A DNA stretch of 64,000 nt from UBA3839 sp963627995 (GTDB taxonomy: Bacteria > Bacteroidota > Bacteroidia > Bacteroidales > Bacteroidaceae): positions 6,331 through 70,330 of the forward strand of contig CAVGCV010000010.1 in NCBI GenBank assembly GCA_963627995.1, given 5' to 3'. A program made the translations under genes and the position numbers. Shown in pieces: positions 16,885-25,598 of this stretch (the first letter of the stretch is position 1; each line of letters begins with the position of its first letter). Below the pieces are notes generated by a model. That model worked only from the letters and a program-made list of their open reading frames with translations. It did no database searches and was not told where the DNA came from.

Positions 16885-18693
16885 TTAATTTGTTTCGTCG
16901 ATTCTTGAAGTGTTCTTTGACGTCTCCCACACCTCGTTTTGGTGAAGTAGCGTGTTGTTCCTCATCTGGTAGGTGTAGATGGGGGAGAAGAGCGACTTCA
17001 TGGAGGCCAGTTTCGCCATGACCGCTTTCTTGTTGTCGTTGTATTTCCTAATGAGAAGTGTCAGCATCTCAACCGTGTTGCCTCGACGTTGTGCATAACG
17101 GACGAGGTCGAACCATCGCTTCCCCTCGCCAAAAAACTCGCGCTGGCGTTCAGCCATGACCAGGGACTCGATGCCATCGGGCGTGTTGAATGCTTCAAAG
17201 TTGAGCGAGTCTGCAGCCGCTGGTTTGTTGAGGTAGGCATAGGGGTTGGAGCGTCTGAACACTTCGCGCACCAAGGCGAAAGCCTCTTTCAAGTGTTCTT
17301 CGTCAGAGTAGAGTTGGCTCATGGCCTCGGCCTTCATCAGTACGACATCGCTTAGTCGATAGACAATCCAGTTGGCGGAGTTGGGGAGAGAGCGAGTGGT
17401 CGAAGTTGCCGAGATCGCATTGTTGTCGTTCATGCCCGACCCGCTTGTGCTCGTTTGCCAATAGTGGGAATAGGTGTATTTTGCCATGGGGAAGTCCGTT
17501 TGGTCTGCTCCCGTGTAGCGCGCGGTCTCCCATTTTCTGTAATCTGTTTTTGTGAACACGTGCCCGGGGATAGGGGCATTGGGGCTTTCATCAACGCCCT
17601 CTATGATGTTGTTGGAGCAAACCAATGTCCCGCTCTTCACTTCCTTGATGTTCCAAAAAAGACTGGTCAGCATGGTGTTGGCGTCGTTTGTCCCGTCTAA
17701 TTGGAGCTCGAAGATACTTTCGCGTGAGTTGCCTGTTCCAAAAATGGACGTATAAGGGGTTTCGCCATCGAGATACCCATACGTCGAGGCGGATGAGGCG
17801 TTCTGTATGAACAGGTCGCTCAAAGAAACCTCATCCACTCCGCCAATGACTTGGCCGCTTTTGTTGATGGATTTCTTGTAGTCTGCCAACATCTGTTCAA
17901 TCACCCAGTCGCAGCATTCCACGCATTTCTGGTAGTCTTCTTCGGCAGGCGACCCCTTGGCCTCCGACATTCCAGCCTTGTAGCTGGCGCGCCAAAGATA
18001 CACATCGGCCAGCAGCGTATAGACCGACTTTTTGGTAATCCGACCTTTGTTCTTGGCGTTGGTGCCGTAGTCGTTCATGGCGATGTCCTTGGCTTCCTCC
18101 AAGTCCATGATGATGCTGTCGAGTACTTCTATTTGTGTGGATTGGGGCAGGCGTAGGTCCTGGCCATTGTTGTTGTAGTCGATGGTGACGTAGGGGATTT
18201 CCCCAAACGTGCGGACGAGGTAGAAATGGCTGAGGGCTCGCAAAGCCAACATCTCGGCTTTGATGGGCTTCCAGTCGCCGACAGAGAAACTTTCATCTTT
18301 TGCGATAATTGCATCCCCATGGGCGAGCACCTTGTTGCAATAGTTGATTTCATTGTAGAAGTCCGTCCAGTCGAACATTCCGTTGGTCGGGAGCAGGTTG
18401 GCGTTCATGAGGTTGGTCACATCGTTGTTGGTGACTCCCGAGTTCTTCTCGAAGTTGTCGGAGCGCATCTCCCCCCACTGAATGTACTTCACGAGCAAGT
18501 CCTCTTTGACGAGGCGGCCATAACAGGCGTTCACAGTGTTCAGAAGGTCGTTCTTGTCCTCCCAATAGTCTTCCTCCACAATCCTGTTGGTCGGCGTAAT
18601 GGTGAGGAAGTCTTCGCAGGAACAGAGTGTGGCATTTGCGGCCACAGCCATTGTTCCATAGAGGAATATGTTTTTTATGCTATGATACTTCAT
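16885..18693 (-). CDS. SusD/RagB-family outer-membrane lipoprotein
   Basis: A 602-residue protein of ordinary SusD length. The lipoprotein signal ends ATLCSC-EDFL (Cys26). Conserved SusD features include the N-terminal FLTITPTNRIVEEDYW, AEMLALRALSHFYLVRTFGEIPYVT, and the C-terminal ERQREFFGEGKRWFDLVRYAQR. It binds substrate on the cell surface and closes the partner SusC channel. It starts 43 bp after the SusC stop at 18737, forming the first SusCD pair of the block. Confidence 0.94.
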   Translation of the reverse strand: MKYHSIKNIFLYGTMAVAANATLCSCEDFLTITPTNRIVEEDYWEDKNDLLNTVNACYGRLVKEDLLVKYIQWGEMRSDNFEKNSGVTNNDVTNLMNANLLPTNGMFDWTDFYNEINYCNKVLAHGDAIIAKDESFSVGDWKPIKAEMLALRALSHFYLVRTFGEIPYVTIDYNNNGQDLRLPQSTQIEVLDSIIMDLEEAKDIAMNDYGTNAKNKGRITKKSVYTLLADVYLWRASYKAGMSEAKGSPAEEDYQKCVECCDWVIEQMLADYKKSINKSGQVIGGVDEVSLSDLFIQNASSASTYGYLDGETPYTSIFGTGNSRESIFELQLDGTNDANTMLTSLFWNIKEVKSGTLVCSNNIIEGVDESPNAPIPGHVFTKTDYRKWETARYTGADQTDFPMAKYTYSHYWQTSTSGSGMNDNNAISATSTTRSLPNSANWIVYRLSDVVLMKAEAMSQLYSDEEHLKEAFALVREVFRRSNPYAYLNKPAAADSLNFEAFNTPDGIESLVMAERQREFFGEGKRWFDLVRYAQRRGNTVEMLTLLIRKYNDNKKAVMAKLASMKSLFSPIYTYQMRNNTLLHQNEVWETSKNTSRIDETN

Positions 18694-18736
18694 GGGATTG
18701 GTTTTTACAGCTTTTTCAATAGGTATGTAAGGAGCG

Positions 18737-21700
18737 TTAGAATCCTAAAATGGCACTAAGCGTAAAGGACTTGGGGCGTGGGGTCTTGGAGTTGTCGTAG
18801 CATACGCCCCAGCTTCCATAGGAGACTTCCGGATCAACCCCCGTGTACTTTGTCCAGCAGAACAGGTTGTTGGCCGAGGCAGAAAGCCTCAGGCTCTGTA
18901 TGCCGAAGTTCTTGCAGACTTTTCCCGGCAGATTGTAGCTCAACTGGCAGTACTGCAAGCGGAGGAAGTCTCCCTTTTCCACATAGCGGTCGTTCCCAAG
19001 TGCGTTGTAGGAGTCCCCGATGCCCGAGTTCATGGCGCGGGGAATCTCTGTGATGTCCCCGTTCTTGCGCCATCTCCAAGCTACGGCCTGGCTTTGGTTG
19101 CTGTTCGACCGCATGGACTCGTTGTTCAGACGGGCCAGGTTCACGATTTTATTGCCAAGGCGGTAGTTGAACGAGAGTTTGAGCGTCCAGTCGCCATAGA
19201 AGAAATTCAGTCCGAAACCACCGTTGAACTTAGGATTGGAGTTTCCAAGATACACGATGTCGAGTTCGTTGATTTGTCCGTCGTGGTTGATGTCTTCATA
19301 GATGACATCGCCACCCTTGAACTCGTAGTTCGTGCCGCCATAGTTGAAGTACATCTTCAGCGGATTTCCCTTTGAATCGTAGAGGATGTTCCCGTTTGCA
19401 TCGGTCACGATGGGACACGTGTAGTTCTCGCCGCGTTCACGGGCTGCCGCCGCCGTCTTGTCCCCGTATGTGTTGCGGGAGTCAGCCGTGTATCCGCTGT
19501 GTTCATAGTCGTAGCGATAGACACCCTTGTAGCGGAATCCATAGATGGAGCCGACGGCATTCCCAATCTGGATGCGTTGCAGGTATGTCCCGTTTTTGTA
19601 GTCGTAGTCTCCATTCATGGAGGAGAGGACGGTCGGATCCATGGCTTTTATCGTGTTGATGTTCTGCGCGATGTTGAACGATGCCGACATGGAGAACTTG
19701 CCTTTCTTCAGGAACTTCTTGGTGTTGGCATAAAGTTCCCATCCCTTGTTCTCCAATTCTCCGACATTTTTCCAGGCCAGCGAGCCGTAGCCCGTTGAGC
19801 CGGGAATGCCGACGCCTGCCATGAGCAGGTCTTTTGTCCTCTTGTTGTAGATGTTGATGTCGAATTGGAACAAATCCTCAAAGAGGTTGAGGTTGAAGCC
19901 GAGGTTCCAAGAGTCTGTCGTCTCCCACTTGAGGTCTGTCAGGCGCAGGTTCTGTGGATTGATGGCGCTGTTGTCGTTCCAGCTCCCATAGATTCCATAG
20001 TTCCCGTAAGTGTTGTACATCAGGTACTCGTTTTGGGGCGGCCGTCCTACGCGTCCCCAGTTTGGACGGAAAGACAGGAGGCTGACATACTTGGTGAGCG
20101 GCGCAAAGAACGGTTCGTCGCTGATGTTCCACCGGGCGGAGAATGCCGGGAACGTTCCCCACTTGTTGCCGGCTCCGAACTTTGTGGAGCCGTCGTGGCT
20201 GACCGTCGTGTCGAACGAGTAGCGTCCGTTTTTGTAGGCGATGTGAAAAGAGCCCCGGAGTGCCATGTCCCTCCATTCGCTGGTCCCCGACCCCGTGTTG
20301 GTCAAGTAGGCATTGGCGATGGATGACTCTATGCCTGTCGGAACGCCTGTGTGGCCCACATTCTGGCTTGTTCCGTTTCCCTGTTTAATTTCATAGCGCA
20401 GCATGGCGCTGCCGCTCCAGTCGTCGTTGTTGAAATGTGGCGTGAAGAGAAGCGTCTCGCGATTCGTGATGGCTAGGCTCTTGTATTCACTATTGGATGT
20501 CGCATTTACGCCCGAGGACCACGCGTCGGTTGTCAGGGCATTGGAGTAATAGGTGTTGACCGACTCGTTGTAGATGTCCATATAGACTTCGGCGTTGAGG
20601 TCGAGCTGGTGTTGCGAGTCATCCTTGCCCAGCAGCTTGTAGCGGAGGTTGAATTGCGGTGTGATGCGGTAGGTCGATTGGTTGTTGTAAGCCAAATTGG
20701 CAATGGCAACGGGATTCCCGTTCCGCTTCATGTCGCTCAGGTATTTTGACGAGTATCCATCGGGCGTGCTTCCTTCCGCGTCGTACGTGGGCAGCATCTT
20801 GTAGTATTCGCCCGTTTGGTAGGCTGTCTGGGTGATGGGGTCGTAGGCGTATTCGTAGATGCTCATGTTCGGCATGGCATTGTATGCCTTTCCCAGGATG
20901 GATTTTGTGGAGCCTCCGTCCCAGTTCCGGTGGTTGTCGGTGTAGGTGAGGGCGAAGTTCGTGGAGAAACGGATGCGGTCGCTCACGTCGTAGTCGAGGA
21001 CGAGGCGGGTGGAGAACCGGTCGAGCGTCTGCTTGATGATGGTGCCTGTTTGATGGTCGTAGCCGCCCGAGATACGGAACTTCGCTTTTTCTCCGCCGCC
21101 CGTGAGCGTCACGTAGTAGTTGTGCGTCTGTCCGAACTGGTTGACGGCGTCCACCCAATCCGTGTTCTTGTTGAAGTTGTAGTAGTAGGCGGGACGGCTC
21201 TTGTCGTAGTTCAGCTCCACCATATTGGACGTGGCGGAACTCTGTTTTGGATTAAAGTAGGCCTCCTTGAGCATCATGGTGTAGCCGTCGCCGTCGAGCA
21301 TGTTCAGTCCCGATGGAGACCATGAGCCTGTGAAGCGATAAGAGAAACTGATTTTTGTCTTTCCGCTGATACCGCGGCGAGTGGTAATCTCGATAACGCC
21401 GTTAGCACCCTTCGCTCCCCAAATCGCAGCCGAAGCCGCGTCCTTGAGGACCTTGATTTCCTTGATGTCCTCGGGGTTTACGGAAAGCAGGGTGGCGAAT
21501 TGCTCCTCGTTGTCGAGGTCTTCAAAGTTTACTTCCGAAACGTCGTCGGGCAAGTCGAAGATGTTGCCATCCACCACGATGAGCGGCTCGGCGCTGCCGT
21601 TGATGGTGCTGACGCCACGCATTCGCATGCTTGTGCCTGAGCCCAGGTTTCCCGAGTTGGAGATGATGTCAAGTCCGGCAATCTTTCCTTGCAGGGCCTC

Positions 21701-22147
21701 GTCGGCGGATGCGAACGACAGTCCCTCCACATCGTCCATGCTCATGGTCTGTGTCGCCATCGACACCTCCTTCATCGGGATGGTCAGTCCGTTGCTTTGC
21801 ACTTTTGGCGTGGCAGTGACGGTGACGGTCTGAAGTGTCAGGTTGTCTTTCATCTTGATGTCGAACTTCGTCTGGTTGCCAATCGGAATGCTGACTGTCT
21901 GGTAGCCGATGTAGGAGATGGTGAGCTTGTTCTTGGGATTGACGATGACCAGCGAGAAGTTTCCGTTCATGTCGGTCACCGTTGCCGACACGATGCGGTT
22001 GTTCGCGTCCCGCTCCACCACATTTGCCATCATCAGCGGCTCGATGTCGTCGTAAACATGGCCCGTGACGCGCCGTTGCTGGCAAAAGGCCTGAGTGCAG
22101 AGCGTTAGAAACACTGCGAGGGTCAGTATATGCTTAAGGTTATTCAT
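18737..22147 (-). CDS. SusC/RagA-family TonB-dependent outer-membrane transporter
   Basis: An 1136-residue protein with signal peptide MNNLKHILTLAVFLTLCTQAF and a carboxypeptidase-regulatory-like domain at about 25-105 (VTGHVYDDIEPLMMANVVE..FSLVIVNPKNKLTISYIGY). The plug at about 110-235 contains ADEALQGKIAGLDIISNSGN, MRMRGVSTINGSAEPLIVVDG and KVLKDAASAAIWGAKGANG, and a barrel follows to the C terminus. It starts 13 bp after the stop of the large FAS1 gene, so it is almost certainly co-transcribed with it. Energy-dependent import of a ligand captured by its SusD is the family role; the ligand is unknown. Confidence 0.95.
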   Translation of the reverse strand: MNNLKHILTLAVFLTLCTQAFCQQRRVTGHVYDDIEPLMMANVVERDANNRIVSATVTDMNGNFSLVIVNPKNKLTISYIGYQTVSIPIGNQTKFDIKMKDNLTLQTVTVTATPKVQSNGLTIPMKEVSMATQTMSMDDVEGLSFASADEALQGKIAGLDIISNSGNLGSGTSMRMRGVSTINGSAEPLIVVDGNIFDLPDDVSEVNFEDLDNEEQFATLLSVNPEDIKEIKVLKDAASAAIWGAKGANGVIEITTRRGISGKTKISFSYRFTGSWSPSGLNMLDGDGYTMMLKEAYFNPKQSSATSNMVELNYDKSRPAYYYNFNKNTDWVDAVNQFGQTHNYYVTLTGGGEKAKFRISGGYDHQTGTIIKQTLDRFSTRLVLDYDVSDRIRFSTNFALTYTDNHRNWDGGSTKSILGKAYNAMPNMSIYEYAYDPITQTAYQTGEYYKMLPTYDAEGSTPDGYSSKYLSDMKRNGNPVAIANLAYNNQSTYRITPQFNLRYKLLGKDDSQHQLDLNAEVYMDIYNESVNTYYSNALTTDAWSSGVNATSNSEYKSLAITNRETLLFTPHFNNDDWSGSAMLRYEIKQGNGTSQNVGHTGVPTGIESSIANAYLTNTGSGTSEWRDMALRGSFHIAYKNGRYSFDTTVSHDGSTKFGAGNKWGTFPAFSARWNISDEPFFAPLTKYVSLLSFRPNWGRVGRPPQNEYLMYNTYGNYGIYGSWNDNSAINPQNLRLTDLKWETTDSWNLGFNLNLFEDLFQFDINIYNKRTKDLLMAGVGIPGSTGYGSLAWKNVGELENKGWELYANTKKFLKKGKFSMSASFNIAQNINTIKAMDPTVLSSMNGDYDYKNGTYLQRIQIGNAVGSIYGFRYKGVYRYDYEHSGYTADSRNTYGDKTAAAARERGENYTCPIVTDANGNILYDSKGNPLKMYFNYGGTNYEFKGGDVIYEDINHDGQINELDIVYLGNSNPKFNGGFGLNFFYGDWTLKLSFNYRLGNKIVNLARLNNESMRSNSNQSQAVAWRWRKNGDITEIPRAMNSGIGDSYNALGNDRYVEKGDFLRLQYCQLSYNLPGKVCKNFGIQSLRLSASANNLFCWTKYTGVDPEVSYGSWGVCYDNSKTPRPKSFTLSAILGF

Positions 22148-22160
22148 GTTCTGGTTGAAG

Positions 22161-25094
22161 TTATTGGGTAATACGATACTTGTGCAAATACCTGCGCGCG
22201 GAGGCCGCGTCCGTCCAGTCGGAGTCGTAGCGTCCGTTGGCCAAAGTCTTGTAGTTCAACACGCCGTTGATGCCGTGCATGACAGCAAACGAGGACGCGG
22301 ATATGCGGTTCGATGAGATGATGTAGTCGCGGACGAGGACATTCTTGAAGTTGTTGTCCACGCCGTATGTCTCATTCGTCGCGTCTCTCACGCTGAGCGT
22401 GTTGTTCCCGCTGGAAAAGACTTTCACCTTGCAATAGATGCCGGTCGCGCTGTTGAGCGTTGCCGTTTCGTATTCGCTGGTGCTGATGGCCGCCTTGTCG
22501 GCGAAGATGGAGTTGTCCTGGAAATGGTATTTGATGAAGTTGATAAGGGTCGTCACCATCGCGGAGGCTTTTTGGAAGCGTTCGATTTCCTCCGCCTCTG
22601 AATATTCCGTGCGGTCTTCGGGCTCTTTGTCCAGCTCCAAATACGACCGGATGCTTTCCCATGTGGGCAGTCCCTTTGCAATGGCCTGCTCAATGGCCTC
22701 GTTGGATGGTACATACACCGTGTAGCGGTAGTTGTTGAAGAAACGGACGTTGGTGGCTGTGGCCACTCGCGTTCCTGTCTTTTGGTCATAGCAGGGGATG
22801 CCTCCGTTGTTCTTGAAGATGGCGAAATGCTCCTTGTAGTCGTTGTCGCTTGGATAGAGGCGTTCGGTGGTAGAGCCTTCTTGCAGCGGGTTCAGGTAGG
22901 TCTTCAGTATGTCGAGAATCTCGTCGTTGTCTGCAAGGCAAAGCTCCAGGAATTTTCCATATTTGTCTTGGTTGTTGTACAGCGCGCTGTACACGGACTC
23001 TATGGTCGGGACGATGGGCGCGTCTATTTGGTAGGCCATCCCGTTGCCGTTGCCGTTTGTCTCGCGCGTCTTGTCGTCGAAGCGGATGACCGAGCACCCC
23101 TCTTCATGCTGCATTCCCCAGCCGCCTTTCACGGTCATGCCGTTGCTGCGGCTCGTGGCGTTCTCCACGAATACGGGGGCGCCGTTTTTTGACAGGAAGT
23201 AGTGCTGGTCGCACTCCACGCCAGTTGCGGTCTCGTCAATGCCCGTCGTGCTCGTGTGGTCTTCGTGCACAATCGTATGGGTCTCCAGTATGTCGTTGAG
23301 GCGGTCGTAGAGCTCGTCTGTTGTTGCCGCCTGGTTGCCGGATAGGGGGGTGTTGGTGTCGATTTCGTAGGAGCCGGTTGCGAAATCATAGGTGAGGGGG
23401 TAGGATGTGCCCCTCACGGCGTTGGTCCGGTCGTTCCATTCAAAATAGATGGCGCGTAGGCGGTCGGTGCCCAGGCTGAACGAAACGGGGTCGATGTACC
23501 AGAAGCCGTCTTTGGGGACGAACAGGCTGAACCGCGAGCTCATGGCGAGCAGGTAGGCGTAGAAGTTCTTGGCCGCCCCGTTCCATTTAAGCTGTTGGAT
23601 GGCGTAGCGCATGACCCTCATGTCGTCGCTGACGTACGACGGCGCCGACACGGCCGCGTACTGGGCAGGGGTGAGCACCTCGTCCATGAGGTAGATGATG
23701 CCATTGTTGGCCAGCAGCACGGTCTTGATGCGCTCTATATGCGTCTCGTCGAGCATGGGGTCGAGCGCGTCGTCCTTGATGCTCTCGAACTTGCTGGGGA
23801 CGGCCTCGCAGAATTCTTCTTTCATCAAGTTCCTAAGGAGGGCCTGGATGACGTTCCTCGGGATTTGGTCGATGGCGCGGTAGATGTTCTCAAGGTCCTG
23901 CTCGTTTTTCACGTTCTTCATTTCCTCTGGCGCGTAGGCTTCCAGCAGAAACTTTCCGCCGCCGTTGTCCGCGAAGAAATAATCGTAGAGGCGGGCGTCC
24001 GTCGGTACGAAAATCACCGCCATGTCCTGCTCCTTGCTAATCTTGTTGTTGGGCTGATAGGTGTTCCACCCGGGGTCGAAGGCCAGTCCGTAGTCTACCG
24101 TGTTTCCGTTCGGGTTGCCCACGGGGTCGGTGCCTTTGTCGTTGGTAAGAGAAAAGTTCTCCAAGACGTTGAAATAGCGCTTTTCAAAGACGGAATCGAC
24201 GTCGTTGCCATACAGCAGGCGGTAGCGGCTGGTGAGCGACGCGCTGTAGAAAGGGGCGGAGAAGCGGTCGAGCATGTGGCTGAAAATCTTGGTCGCCCCG
24301 TTCGTGCGGAGCACTTCCGCCATGTTCTGCGGCGTGATGAGCACTTTGTCCAGCTGGTTGATGTAGCCGTTCTGGCAGGTGATGTCCTGCTGCAGCACCT
24401 TGCTGTCGTAGATGTAGGCGTCGTTATGGTCGCGCGTTTTTCCGACGATGATCCTGAAGTCCTCGTCGGTGATGCGCTTGTTGCTCATCTGCGTGGCGAG
24501 GAAGTGGGTCATCATCGGCGGCGTGTTGTCGAGGGCAAGGTAAATCCCCCCCTTGGCGGGGGTGCGGAAACGCGCCCAATAGTCCTTGTCTTCCGCGTTG
24601 TAAGAGGTGGGCAGTTCATCGGCGCTGAAATGGGGGACTGAGTCGAGGACATCGGCGGCGGTCTCCCGGCGCAGGCACTGGCCGGCGTTCGGCCCCGTCG
24701 TGCTCGACATCATTTCGATGAGGTAGGCGTTGTTCACCATCGCGGAGTTCAGAATCAGCTTCTTTTGATTCTGCGTCAGCTGGCTGTAACTGCTCACCCC
24801 CCAGTCGTTGTTGGCATAGAACGTGCTGAACGCGTCGTCGTTGGCCACGAACAATGTCTTGCTGCCAGTCTTGTCCAGCACTTCCGAATAGCCCAAGTCG
24901 TCGATGAGTTTGACGAAGTTGGTGTAGTTCCCGTCTTTTTGCAGGTAGTCGTAGATGCTGGAGTTCAGATAGCCGGGCGTGGTGTCGTCCCATTTATAGT
25001 CATCCGAACATGCGCAGAACATACCGCAAATTGAAACGACGCACATGGCCTGAGACCACGAACGCCCCAGTTTACACAGGTGTTTGTCCTTCAT
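22161..25094 (-). CDS. Large multi-FAS1 lipoprotein, first gene of the SusCD block
   Basis: A 977-residue lipoprotein with lipobox MFCAC and Cys29. Several FAS1-like modules can be read: about 45-260 (NYTNFVKLIDDLGYSEVLDK, KTLFVANDDAFSTFY, QNGYINQLDKVL), about 270-470 (DMAVIFVPTDARLYDYFF, NNGIIYLMDEVLTP), a third at about 480-690 (FSLFVPKDGFWYID) and a fourth at about 720-960 (YGKFLELCLADNDEI, YTVYVPSNEAIEQAIAKG, MHGINGVLNYKTL). Each keeps the 'F.P.D.A' strand and the closing 'NG...D' strand. Its place as promoter-proximal gene before SusC is unusual, since accessory surface glycan-binding proteins normally follow SusD. It is probably a long surface adhesin or ligand-binding protein. The domain count is by eye. 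Confidence 0.75.
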   Translation of the reverse strand: MKDKHLCKLGRSWSQAMCVVSICGMFCACSDDYKWDDTTPGYLNSSIYDYLQKDGNYTNFVKLIDDLGYSEVLDKTGSKTLFVANDDAFSTFYANNDWGVSSYSQLTQNQKKLILNSAMVNNAYLIEMMSSTTGPNAGQCLRRETAADVLDSVPHFSADELPTSYNAEDKDYWARFRTPAKGGIYLALDNTPPMMTHFLATQMSNKRITDEDFRIIVGKTRDHNDAYIYDSKVLQQDITCQNGYINQLDKVLITPQNMAEVLRTNGATKIFSHMLDRFSAPFYSASLTSRYRLLYGNDVDSVFEKRYFNVLENFSLTNDKGTDPVGNPNGNTVDYGLAFDPGWNTYQPNNKISKEQDMAVIFVPTDARLYDYFFADNGGGKFLLEAYAPEEMKNVKNEQDLENIYRAIDQIPRNVIQALLRNLMKEEFCEAVPSKFESIKDDALDPMLDETHIERIKTVLLANNGIIYLMDEVLTPAQYAAVSAPSYVSDDMRVMRYAIQQLKWNGAAKNFYAYLLAMSSRFSLFVPKDGFWYIDPVSFSLGTDRLRAIYFEWNDRTNAVRGTSYPLTYDFATGSYEIDTNTPLSGNQAATTDELYDRLNDILETHTIVHEDHTSTTGIDETATGVECDQHYFLSKNGAPVFVENATSRSNGMTVKGGWGMQHEEGCSVIRFDDKTRETNGNGNGMAYQIDAPIVPTIESVYSALYNNQDKYGKFLELCLADNDEILDILKTYLNPLQEGSTTERLYPSDNDYKEHFAIFKNNGGIPCYDQKTGTRVATATNVRFFNNYRYTVYVPSNEAIEQAIAKGLPTWESIRSYLELDKEPEDRTEYSEAEEIERFQKASAMVTTLINFIKYHFQDNSIFADKAAISTSEYETATLNSATGIYCKVKVFSSGNNTLSVRDATNETYGVDNNFKNVLVRDYIISSNRISASSFAVMHGINGVLNYKTLANGRYDSDWTDAASARRYLHKYRITQ

Positions 25095-25215
25095 GTCTTA
25101 ATCTTATGGTTTTACTCGTTAGTTAGTCGCTCTCAAGGCGGTAGTTAGGGCTGCGGGCAAGGGGCACTCCCCCAAGGCTGACGCGCCTTCTTTCTTTGTT
25201 TTAATGGAAGTCCTG

Positions 25216-25223
25216 CAAACTTA
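25216..25223 (-). promoter_or_regulatory. -7 box of the FAS1/SusCD block
   Basis: Read on the minus strand this is TAAGTTTG, matching TAnnTTTG, about 120 bp upstream of the first FAS1 start codon. That leaves an untranslated leader of roughly 110 nt. The -33 element is not obvious. Confidence 0.55.
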
Positions 25224-25516
25224 ACAAAAATAAACACGCCGCGAAACTTTGTCCGCCACGTAGCGCGCGATTTTATATTATTTAACATTTTGCGCGGTCG
25301 CGGATTCCGCGCTCCGCCGTCTGTGCCGCGCTGGCGCTATGGCGGCGACAAAGGTAGGGGATGGTGTCCGGCCGGGGTGATAGGATTGCTTCCCCAACCT
25401 CCAAATATCGTGATTGGCGCATTTTTCCCCCTCTTTTCCTCATTTTTCCCGCCTACCGTCTCCGCTGGCTCTGGAATGTGGCTGTGGAGGCGGTGCTTGC
25501 TGCGGCGGTAAAAGGA

Positions 25517-25554
25517 AAAGGCTGCAAGCGGAGAAGTCTCTGCTTGCAGCCTTT
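25517..25554 (-). terminator. Intrinsic terminator of the GH128 gene
   Basis: Arms AAAGGCTGCAAGC and GCTTGCAGCCTTT form a 13-bp stem with a 12-nt loop, 44 bp beyond the stop codon. A T-rich tract follows on the minus strand. It separates GH128 transcription from the SusCD block. Confidence 0.8.
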
Positions 25555-25598
25555 GGAGGATTGTCGGCGAACCCTCGTCCGGGTTCTTTTCGCGGTCT

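Larger units (their letters stand above)
25095..25598. other. Intergenic region between GH128 gene and FAS1/SusCD block
   Basis: 504 bases without a gene. It contains the terminator of the GH128 gene (25517-25554) and the -7 box of the downstream block (25216-25223). The bases between about 25230 and 25510 show no regulator site I can name; they include an A/T-rich patch near 25270-25290. Confidence 0.6.
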
